Shown: one piece after another, positions 56,081 through 64,000 of the stretch
How positions within the stretch are numbered: the stretch's first letter is position 1
How the letters are laid out: every line of letters starts with the position of its first letter
From: Gerris lacustris
Taxonomy: Eukaryota; Arthropoda; Insecta; Hemiptera; Gerridae
Length of the DNA stretch: 64,000 nt
Assembly: GCA_951217055.1 (NCBI GenBank)
Contig: OX578282.1
Location: forward strand, 24,632,106 to 24,696,105
Direction: 5' to 3'
Notes under the pieces: model-generated
Told to the model about the DNA's origin: nothing
Database searches by the model: none
What the model saw: only the letters and a program-made list of their open reading frames with translations
Translations under genes and position numbers: made by a program

Positions 56081-56982
56081 GCTTATATTTTTATTTGTTT
56101 ACGAAATTTGTAATTTAAAAAATCCATCACGATACATTTAACTCCACATTCTATTGCACAGTATTGATGTTTTATTCTCATCTCATGAAATGAAACCTTT
56201 ATTATTAACTCAATTTTTGTTTAAAGTAATACAGGTTTTTGACTTGGACCACTAGTCTAGTGGCCCTTCTGGACTCACGTTGATTAGGGTTGGCTGAGTA
56301 CACGTGTGGAAAGCCCATATAATTTCAATAACGCGATCGTGGTATAGTCCTGAGTAAAAGGGGTCTTAAAAATTATTTTAATATACTTAATTGTTCATAA
56401 CACTATTTCACCATATTCTTTACACTTCTACAACACAAACAATTCTCGTATACAAATCCCTTTTCTTTAATATGGAGGTCTGCTTTATTCAAATGTCGGA
56501 ATCCGCAAAACCTTCCGATAACGGACTCATTCCTTTCAGTATAAAATATTTTCTATACACAGGAAGAAATGTCTATTCTTCTTATTAAATTCCAATATTC
56601 ACACTTTTATATCTCCATACATCCTTATATCACTCAACTTTTCAAATTCACCAGCAGGATGTTCTACGCCTTGTTGCTCAAATTCCAGCTTTTCATAAAG
56701 CTTTCATTATCTAATTTTAAGATCGATCTACGGTCGACATTTCTTTCTTTTTTAACTTTCTCTCTCAGCATTCTGGCTGAACTTTATCTTTCCGGTAACT
56801 TTGCATCACCGTATTTGATTAAAAACCAAAAAGAAAAAATAAATGACCGTAAATTCTCTACCGAAATAAGAAAAACGTAAATGACGAATTCTATAACTAA
56901 TCTAGCCCAACTTGCAGTTGGACCGTAAAAATGCTCTGGCATTTGCAGGGAGGATTCAAGTAAATGTGTGTAAATATATATG

Positions 56983-56986
<4 letters not shown>
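56081..56986. other. AT-rich DNA, nothing recognised
   Basis: Two adjacent plus-strand frames (56391-56588, 56569-56880) are rich in F, I, L, S and Y, as expected from AT-rich DNA. No motif was found. Confidence 0.45.

Positions 56987-57061
<75 letters not shown>
56987..57061. repeat. (TA)37 microsatellite
   Basis: Pure TA array after 'tatatgtatg'. Confidence 0.96.
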
Positions 57062-57064
<3 letters not shown>

Positions 57065-57133
57065 AGTTGAGGAATTTTAATATGATAACATAGTCTTTAT
57101 AATTACACGCATGTGAAAGGGATAGTTACAAAC

Positions 57134-57165
57134 CTGAAGAAGCCCGAAGTTGTAGGGTGAAATAT
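57134..57165 (+). other. hammerhead/Penelope-like motif (weak)
   Basis: CTGAAGA, then 'agccc'...'gggt', then GAAATATA. Order and spacing resemble the core at 32971-32998, with a bulged stem II. Confidence 0.3.
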
Positions 57166-58426
57166 AGCTTTTGAAAAAGGGAGAATGGGTTTAGTTTAAA
57201 ATTAATTTTGAGTAAATTTGGATTCATTTAAATGATAACATCATTCAAATGAAACATTATATTGAATATTTTTTCTGACAAAAATTTAATTTTGCAATAT
57301 TATTCTAATAAAATTTTGAGCGAAATTATTTCTAATATTTCACTAATAAATAAAATTGGTTTAAATGTCAAACATACATATATATAACACATACTCGTAT
57401 ACATACATAAAACATATAAAAATGAAGAAGCTATGTGCCACGTTTATTGATGAATATATTAAAAAGTGTTTACAAATGTAAAATTTTTCTCTTAAAAAAA
57501 ACTTTTTTTTTTAATACAAACGAATGAAATCACGTATAATAATCAAACTTGTGTATTTCTCAGATCGGTGTCTGTCCACTATATTACACTTGAAATCACA
57601 ATGATACTTGAGTCCCTGAACGAAAACTTTGTTATAATAAAGTAAGTTATTTTCACCTCATACCACTATTTCCATACTTAACCTTCAGAATACGAAATAT
57701 TTCACAATCTCTTCATCTGCCCACAAGATCCTGTTGTAACAGAACACGTGTAATTTGTAAAAATATACCTCGGAAATTATTCCTTAAAAAAATATGTGTG
57801 TCATTGAATTATTTTCTTGAATAATGTTTTGTTGTTAATGGATCCATTCTTGTGATACGTCATACAATATCAGTCTAAGACTTATTTAGCCACATCTTAG
57901 CGTAATTTTAATTAATAAATATCAAATGCGTAGTGTCAACTGTATGCCTCATCTGTTAATAAAAGAAAATGGGAGGTTAGAGAAATGTTTCCTCTTGAAT
58001 TTCATTAGAGTAAATACTGAGCTTATCGGTCTTTGCCTAGCTTATTTCAACACAAAGTATATGATTACCTACATGCTAAATCATACAGTCAAACCTAGTT
58101 TAAATAAATTTATGTTATTTCATGAATGTTTAATTACATTTTAATTACTCTACAGAAACTAGCTTGTATTAAATCTGTAAAAATGAATTAATTTATTAAA
58201 ATATTATATTTAATTAATTTTAAAATAAAGTATAAATTTCCACAAATCCAAAAACGTACTACATATTATCGCTAAAATATTCATGTTTGTATTTATAAAG
58301 CCAGAACTCATATTAATTAAAATTTTCCTTTATGACAAGCTGTAAAGTTAGTATCTTCAAAATTAACACGAGTGGTATTGAGTAATTAAATCAATAAAAT
58401 AAATATTTATTGTCCAACATAAAGCC
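57166..58426. other. AT-rich DNA, little recognised
   Basis: 'aagaagctatgtgccac' at 57426-57442 matches the non-hairpin end of family G over 13-15 bp. Nothing else is supportable. Confidence 0.45.
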
Positions 58427-58801
58427 CAGGCGTACATTAAAGCTCTACCGCCCTTTGAGGTTAGAAAAATCATTAAAATGAAAATTTTATTAGTTCTAAG
58501 CAAGATATCAAATATCTAAGTACAGGCTTCATTCCTAATTTTAATTCTGCACAATTTGAGCCCTATTTCAACTCCCTACTACAATAAATACTACAACTTT
58601 TTCAATACGAGTTTTATCGTTGTATTGAAATGGCGCCTGTACTATTTATCATAGCAAGTTGAAATAGGGCTCAAATTGTGCAGAATTAAAATTGGGAATG
58701 AAACCTGTACTTACATTTTTTATATCTTGCTTAGAACTAAAATAATTTTAATTTTACTGTTTTTTCTAACCTCAAAGGGCGGTAGAGCCTTAAGACGCGG
58801 G
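58427..58801. mobile_element. 375-bp near-complete palindrome (foldback element)
   Basis: Left arm from 'cccaggcgta' with 'ctctaccgccctttgagg', 'agttctaagcaagatat', 'ttaattctgcacaatttgag' and 'ccctatttcaact'. The right arm repeats these inverted to 'ggcggtagag' and 'acgcggg'. The arms are about 165 bp, and even the centre pairs ('ttcaatac'/'gtattgaa'). No coding frame. Confidence 0.88.
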
Positions 58802-58832
58802 AAAAAAGACGAAGAAATAAACCATGGTATGT

Positions 58833-59000
58833 GAATTGAGACGTAAAACAAGACAGGACAGTACTGCGCCACACGAGGCTTGCCCGACACTAGTGGACAG
58901 ACAGAAACTGAGTGACATGTTCTACTCGTGCGGGGCAGTTATAAGGCTTGGGCTGGCCACGTTTGGCGTAGTACTGCCCTGTTCTGCTGCGTCTCAATTC
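58833..59000. mobile_element. 168-bp GC-rich foldback element
   Basis: 'gaattgagacg' and 'cgtctcaattc' form the outer ends. The pairing continues through 'acaggacagtactgcgcc' and 'ggcgtagtactgccctgt' with few mismatches. The 66-codon frame across it is incidental. A further 'gcgtctcaatg' lies at 59058. Confidence 0.78.
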
Positions 59001-59125
59001 GCGCGTTGTCGTATATTTCTGTGATTCACAAAAACTATCCAGTCCTGCGATGCCTGCGTCTCAATGTATGCCTGGCTTAAATGTCAGTGAAGAGATTTAT
59101 TGTCTACTTTTCTCAACTTTATGTT

Positions 59126-59303
59126 GGTTGCTAAACGACCTAGTATGAATGAATAGTAGTTTTGAATTCTGGTGGTTGGACAGCTGTGATGTCCAATGGC
59201 TGGACGACCTAGTGTGATTGAATTACTTATGTGATGACCGGTGGCTGGCCTAGTTTATGAATGAATAGTTGTTTTAAAGACTAGTGGCTAGCATAATAGT
59301 GTG
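59126..59303 (+). repeat. diverged minisatellite, about three units
   Basis: 'ggytg..aa/gacgacctagtrtgaatgaat' occurs at about 59126 and 59199, with a third unit at 59243 lacking 'acga'. Units also share 'gg(t/c)tgg' and 'taatagttgttt'-like parts. Confidence 0.55.
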
Positions 59304-59906
59304 CAGTTTAGTTGAAAATGAATGTCATTGATCAACAACAATGTCGAATATTAGCTACAGGAGACATTAACTTGTCATATCAACAAGTAATTATTGCATC
59401 CACTTGTGGCAAGACTATTATTTATTTTATCACTTTTAAAACCAGTCTCTTTTGCCAAAACGAATCCCGAGCGCGCTCTTATTTAAATTTTAATCCATGC
59501 ATCTTCTTCACCGTCTTTTGACGGTGTGTTGCCAAACCCGCGTTACATGAAGTATTGCCACTTTTTTTCATTTATAAATTATAAGTAAAATATAGTATTT
59601 CAAAAAATTGTTTTTACCAACTTAAGATCTACTAAAATCCTAGAGCAAACAACGGAGTTGCTCCAGAAACTAGTAAAGACATAATTTAGTTGTACTTTTT
59701 AACTAAAATACACAATCACTAAATAAGAATGTGTTGCTGTATTTTATATATATTCATTTAATTACACCAGTTTCCATAGAAATGTATTGTTATTATCAAA
59801 TATATATGTATAATATATTGACTCTCGCAGTCATGTGTGAGAATCTGATATGATTATTATATTGAGTAATCGTAATGAAACATTATAAAACGGCATCATA
59901 AAGTCA
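59304..59906. other. AT-rich DNA, nothing recognised
   Basis: The 69-codon frame starting at 59312 has no recognisable motif. Confidence 0.45.
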
Positions 59907-60150
59907 CTGATGGTTTACATACATATTCCTCATTTCCTCCAGTAAATTACACTGAAAATTTCTCTCTCACTTTTATTAGTTGCCTCCTACATAAAAAGCT
60001 TTTATATCTATTTTATGCAACAGAATGTCTCTGATAGATGACGCACATATTCTTCATTTCCTCCAGTAAATTACTCTGAAAATTTTTATTCACGTTTTTA
60101 TTAGTTATTACGTACTTTAAAAGCTTTTCGATCCATTTTATAGCTCAATT
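59907..60150 (+). repeat. tandem duplication with 124-bp period
   Basis: Copies start at 59907 and 60031. They share 'acatattc.tcatttcctcc', 'agtaaattac.ctgaaaattt', 'ttttattagtt', 'aaaagctttt' and 'attttat'. About 80% identical by eye. Confidence 0.82.
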
Positions 60151-60260
60151 GAAAAGTGGAACTCGCAGAGAGAAATATACATTGTATAATGGTGCATAAA
60201 CTAATAGTGAAGAACTGCTCGTTTTATAGGTTTGAGTTTTCAATTAGAAATAATAAAAAT

Positions 60261-60487
60261 GGTGGTTTGTTTTATAATTATGACTTGAGAGGTAAGTAGA
60301 CAGTAACACAACAATATTGACACCACAATTTTGTATTAAAATTCGCATATAATATCATCTTCATTTGTCGAGTCCTATAGAAAGGTCGAAACGCTTTTGT
60401 GAAATATAAAATTGTGGTGAGTACAGTTGAGTAACTTTCTACTAACCTCTCAAGTCATAATTATGAAGTAGAACCACAAAAACAACC
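60261..60487. mobile_element. inverted pair with Penelope-like centre
   Basis: 'ataattatgacttgagaggt' (about 60273-60292) and its inverse 'acctctcaagtcataattat' anchor arms of about 50-60 bp (60261-60310, 60426-60487). Between them 'gtcgagtcc', 'aaggtcgaaacgc' and 'aaaattgtggtgag' resemble a Penelope-like terminus with a degenerate hammerhead (stem II plus GAAA; first core mutated). Confidence 0.5.
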
Positions 60488-60948
60488 AATCATTTGTAGT
60501 TGGCTTTGTTATTGCTGAGCTTTTTATTTTGGATCGATAAGCTTTTTTTACTCAGTCCCAATACCACAACCTCAGTGGTTTTAAACCCTATTGAGCCGTA
60601 AAATAATAATTGCTGCTATGTTTTCGTATAAATCGACATTTTACTTCGTCAATAAAATAATTTAAATATTGCCAATCAATATATAACTAACATGAATCGA
60701 AATATAATATTTACAAAATAAGGTTTCAAGTTTGGATCTTTAGTTTATACAACTTACTCATAAAGGAAATAAATTGAAGCTGAAACTTGACGTAGTATAG
60801 TTAAAAACCACTCGCTATAAAGAATCTGCTACTTTGAGATCTTTAGAAAATTCTTTGATTGATTTTTCCCTCCAAGTGATTAATGTTATTGTTGACAATT
60901 TGTTGACATATATTTTTATTATATTATTTATTACCAAATATAAAGGGC
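60488..60948. other. AT-rich DNA, nothing recognised
   Basis: No supportable feature. Confidence 0.45.
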
Positions 60949-61235
60949 CCTACACACGATCTGACCATGTCGGCCCGACCAAGTCGGGTCCCGATCTGGT
61001 CGGTCGTAGACTCGGCTTCACACGTTCCAGACTTTGTCAGTTGCCACTGTTCGAACACTTTAAAAATTCCCCGCTTAAACAAACCAAATCGTAAATAATG
61101 ATAGGCCTGAACTGTCAAAACCAGCTGTCAAATCAACTTATCCGAAGACAGCGCTACACACGGCCCGATCTTTTCTGTTGCTTGCTCGACCTAGGGTGGT
61201 CGGGTGGCAGTGCCCACCCGACACCCTGCTAGTAT
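60949..61235. mobile_element. GC-richer MITE-like block
   Basis: Opens 'gggccctacacacgatctg' and contains 'cggcccgacc', 'gcgctacacacggcccgatc' and a palindrome 'gtcgggtgg'/'cccacccgac'. Terminal style suggests a hAT- or Harbinger-type MITE. The two 'ctacacacg' motifs, about 195 bp apart and direct, could be nested or duplicated ends. Exact borders unknown. Confidence 0.4.
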
Positions 61236-61794
61236 TAACACAGCTCGTGGTTGAAAATGGAAAATAATGCATGTTTATAAACTAAATTCCTCTATAAGCT
61301 CTACTTTTTTAAGATAATGAGTACTTGTTGGAATAGGTTCTTTATGAATATATTATAGAAAACGTGTTGTTCTGGATTTCCATGAACTGAATAAGGATTC
61401 GTCGAATGTATGATTATGTGAGAGTGAATAGGTCCTGTATGAAGTTGAATTAATCGAGAAGGGGGGAATTCTATGTGTAGAAAGGAGTGTCAGGGATTTT
61501 TTTTTTTTTATGTTTTTCAATATTTCGTACCAAAGGGAAATTGAATTGAATTCGGTTAACAACCGACAATTTAATTCAGGACTCAATCGTTTTTGAATTT
61601 CAAGTAATTCAATCATTTCCTTCGTATTCTTATTACGAAATAATTGCTCTATTGTGTTTGAAGTAGCTAGCTATCATGTTTTTTTTATTGAGTTGAATAT
61701 ATTATTTTAAAAACATTGTTATTTTTGTGAAGTTTTGTCTTACATATTAATTTTGAATTTTAGTTAAAAATGATATACTGTAGCATATAATAAC
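61236..61794. other. AT-rich DNA, nothing recognised
   Basis: T12 run at 61498-61509; no other feature. Confidence 0.45.
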
Positions 61795-62250
61795 GAGAGG
61801 CCAGGGTAGCTGTTATAGCAGAATAATTATCCTTTAATCATTTAAGTTCAGCAACATCGGGCGTGGTCACTCCATAGATGGGTGACCGCTAGATCTGGAT
61901 CCATTTCTTAGGCCAGGCCCTCCGCTCGATGTCCTCCCAGCACCCAGCACTGCTTAAATAAATGGGGAGCGACTCACTAGAGATAGCGCCAGCAAGTTTT
62001 GGTCTGTAACACTATGGTTGGCAATTTCGTAGACGTTCAATAAAACGAATTGCTGATCCCAGAGTGTTGAAGACGTGGCTTGCCGTCCAACACTTCATTT
62101 ATGAGTAAAGGTTTCTGTTGTCTTGAATCATTCCAGTATTGGATTAGGATTGTTACAAGGTTAATCCTGGTTCGTTCAAAGGACCCACATAAGTTGCTTT
62201 AGGTCTTCGGGCGTAAAAGCCCTCCGGAATTTAATAAATAAAACAAAACA
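61795..62250 (+). mobile_element. 5S-rRNA-derived SINE-like repeat (candidate)
   Basis: 61842-61890 matches the 3' half of eukaryotic 5S rRNA, including the internal control region: 'cagcaacatcgggcg', 'tggtca', 'gatgggtgaccgct'. The upstream 5S half is unrecognisable, and after 'gaccgct' the sequence departs from 5S into about 350 bp of unrelated sequence. That body ends in an A-rich 'aataaataaaacaaaac' (62230-62249). A pol III promoter head, an unrelated body and an A-rich tail are the layout of SINE3-type elements. Only one copy is in the window, so SINE status is inferred. Confidence 0.55.
61842..61890 (+). rRNA. 5S rRNA pseudogene segment
   Basis: About 49 nt aligning with residues of roughly 47-95 of 5S rRNA; perhaps seven differences by eye. 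It covers box A, the intermediate element and box C. The remaining 5' and 3' parts needed for helix I are absent, so it is not a functional 5S gene. Confidence 0.72.
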
Positions 62251-63395
62251 ATAACCATAATAACATCCTACCTATTATCTTCTAACCCATACTCTGCTGA
62301 GCAATATATAATATCACCTAATACATATAGCTATATTACCTAATATCTATCTTTAATTTTCCTTTAGACCAAAAATCAACTAATTTAAACACTACAAGGA
62401 AACAACTACTCTACTTAATACTAATATCTATCTATTATTGTCTTTTTGAGGCCTCCTCTGAACTTGGAAAACTGAAACTTGGCACACTTATAGTCTAGGA
62501 CCTAGGGCATAATGAAGAATCTAATAGTCTGTTTTTTCCTTTGGAGAGGACTCCCAAAAAAATAATAAAAATCGATGGAGTATTGCAGATGAAACTTAGT
62601 ACAAAGGTGGAAAATGTAATGTGAAGATGAATTTTGGTGAAAATTCAGCACTGAGATTTAAAATAATAGCCATTTTGTCTGGCTTTCATAAAATCTTTTA
62701 CCCAATTCTTCTTTTGAATTAGTTCACAGGCGAGACCGGGCAGACAAGCTATTATTCACAACTACCTATACATTACTTTTAACACCTGTAACATGTACTG
62801 GTGTAGAATAATACTTTATAAACATTAAATTTAACATATGCTTATGTAGAACAAAATAAAATATACAACAGAACAATATATGACTTACATTTAACCTGTA
62901 ACGTTCAAGAATAACCTATAAATTCCCTACAGCCTTCATCTTAATGTACAAGTACAACTTGTAACATTACCTTAAAGAACTAACTGTACGTAATAATAGC
63001 AATAAAACAAATTGAATTACATAAATATAATAATAATAGTTAAATGATAAAAATAATTATAATGATTTACATTTGCATCTAGATTTTTGATGATAAAAAA
63101 AATTGATTTTAGAGTAATTTAAATATTTAAATAAATAATATGAATTTTCAGTTAGGTTAAATCAATTTGATAATCTATTCAGCCGTCTAGTATTTAAGGA
63201 TTATTGTTGTAGAGTATTTTACGCTTAAGGACTAGGATTAACTAGGGCGTATTTGAGTTAAGGATATCAATTATTATTTTTATATATTTTTTTTACATCT
63301 TGATTGACAGAAACGACTATTAATGAAGATTCACAATTGCATCGATTGTATTGGAATTAAATCTAGATACGATTAAGAGAAGTTTATTAAAAAGA
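62251..63395. other. AT-rich DNA, nothing recognised
   Basis: 'gaaacttggcacac' (62477) and 'gaaacttagtacaaagg' (62591) look like weak internal repeats. No other feature. Confidence 0.45.
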
Positions 63396-63680
63396 ATAAA
63401 TATGACAGGTCAAGATTTTCCGGTGAATTTCCGCGTCACGAAGGGTTTGAAGTCCAACGTTTTGCTTCCACTTCTGGGAGCATCTGCAGGAGTGGAGTGC
63501 ATTCGTGATATTAACTTGAAGCAACAACTAACTAAGTAATAAACTGAATTTATCTAGTTGGTTTTGATGACAGCGTAATGCACAACACCATTGAAGATGA
63601 TTTCACTAGTGAAAGTGAATCTTGGGACTTTAAACCCTTCGTGACGCAGAAATACCCGCAAAACTTCAATAGGAGTATTT
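63396..63680. mobile_element. Penelope-like inverted pair (candidate)
   Basis: Left arm core 63417-63455 ('ccgcgtcacgaagggtttg') and right arm core 63625-63663 ('aaacccttcgtgacgcaga') are inverted with few mismatches. Weaker pairing covers nearly the whole unit. Each arm carries, pointing outward, 'tgaagatg' or 'ctgcagatgctccca', followed by 'agtggaagc'/'agtgaaagt' and then 'ttggactt'. This is the tail-to-tail arrangement and motif order seen in Penelope-like termini. The 62-codon plus-strand frame is incidental. Confidence 0.5.
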
Positions 63681-64000
63681 AAAATACAAGCGTGTTTATC
63701 TAGAATTTTAGTTGTTTTTTCCTGTTATGTGATTGCATCGAATATGCAACTTTTTTATTGACTGTCCTACAATTTAGTTTTTATAATTAATCGAGAGACA
63801 TAATGAGAATAAATTTTGATAATAATAATGAAAGAGCACGAGTTCTAAATAGATAGTTAATTGATACGTCGTAAAATGCGTTAGGTATTTTGCGTTTGCT
63901 TAAAAATACAACGACCATGTGAAAGATTACCTTAAACGCCATCCTGAACTTGTGTGACATGATATGATAGAGAATAGGGTTTATAGTAGTCGATAGGTAG
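63681..64000. other. AT-rich DNA, nothing recognised
   Basis: No supportable feature. Confidence 0.45.

Noticed and set aside
58824..59024. 66-codon frame in a GC-rich block as a host exon
   Set aside because: The block is an inverted repeat; high GC comes from its arms.

Overview
The window is AT-rich eukaryotic DNA, very probably from an arthropod and most likely an insect. By eye it is about two-thirds A+T. It carries long (TA)n arrays, Jockey-like, Ty3/gypsy and other reverse-transcriptase remnants, Tc1/mariner/IS630 and pogo-type elements, and many short foldback (MITE-like) elements. There is no operon, ribosome-binding site, intact rRNA or tRNA gene, CRISPR array, or long open frame. 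Almost every open frame over 60 codons is chance or a transposon relic. The species cannot be named from the sequence; a hemipteran-like genome is only a guess.

Layout. 0-5 kb: the 3' end of a Jockey-type retroelement, a PIF/Harbinger-like remnant, a diverged repeat (E), and an unusual IS630/mariner element whose two ends are inverted copies of its transposase C-terminus. 5-12 kb: elements of the 'gggtccgtagg' family (H), the compound-hairpin family (G) and family F, which carries a tRNA-like pol III module. 12-14 kb: a local duplication fused to a decayed Ty3/gypsy pol gene. 16-20 kb: nested repeats C, D, H, K and E. 22 kb: the 3' end of a second non-LTR reverse transcriptase. 23-25 kb: family G copies and a 133-bp near-perfect palindrome. 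26-32 kb: a Helitron-like segment, a mariner-type MITE with an internal tandem repeat and a G22 tract, and more F copies. 32-37 kb: a Penelope-like inverted repeat with a hammerhead-like motif, a deleted IS630 element, and a pogo-type element inserted cleanly (TA duplication) into a G copy. 42.8-47.0 kb: a very young tandem duplication of 2.08 kb. 47-51 kb: a 155-bp direct duplication ending in (TA)n, and a TIR element with an inner tandem repeat. 52 kb: one GC-rich block that looks like the last exon of a minus-strand host gene. 53-64 kb: minisatellites, large foldbacks, a PIF-like copy, a 5S-rRNA-derived SINE-like repeat and a Penelope-like inverted pair.

The only candidate host gene is the 52.1-52.4 kb exon; its remaining exons would lie beyond about 52.44 kb on the minus strand. 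Everything else is intergenic or intronic DNA shaped by transposition, duplication and microsatellite growth. Repeat families are named with letters (C-H, J, K) because no database could be searched. Copies were recognised by comparing parts of the window with one another.
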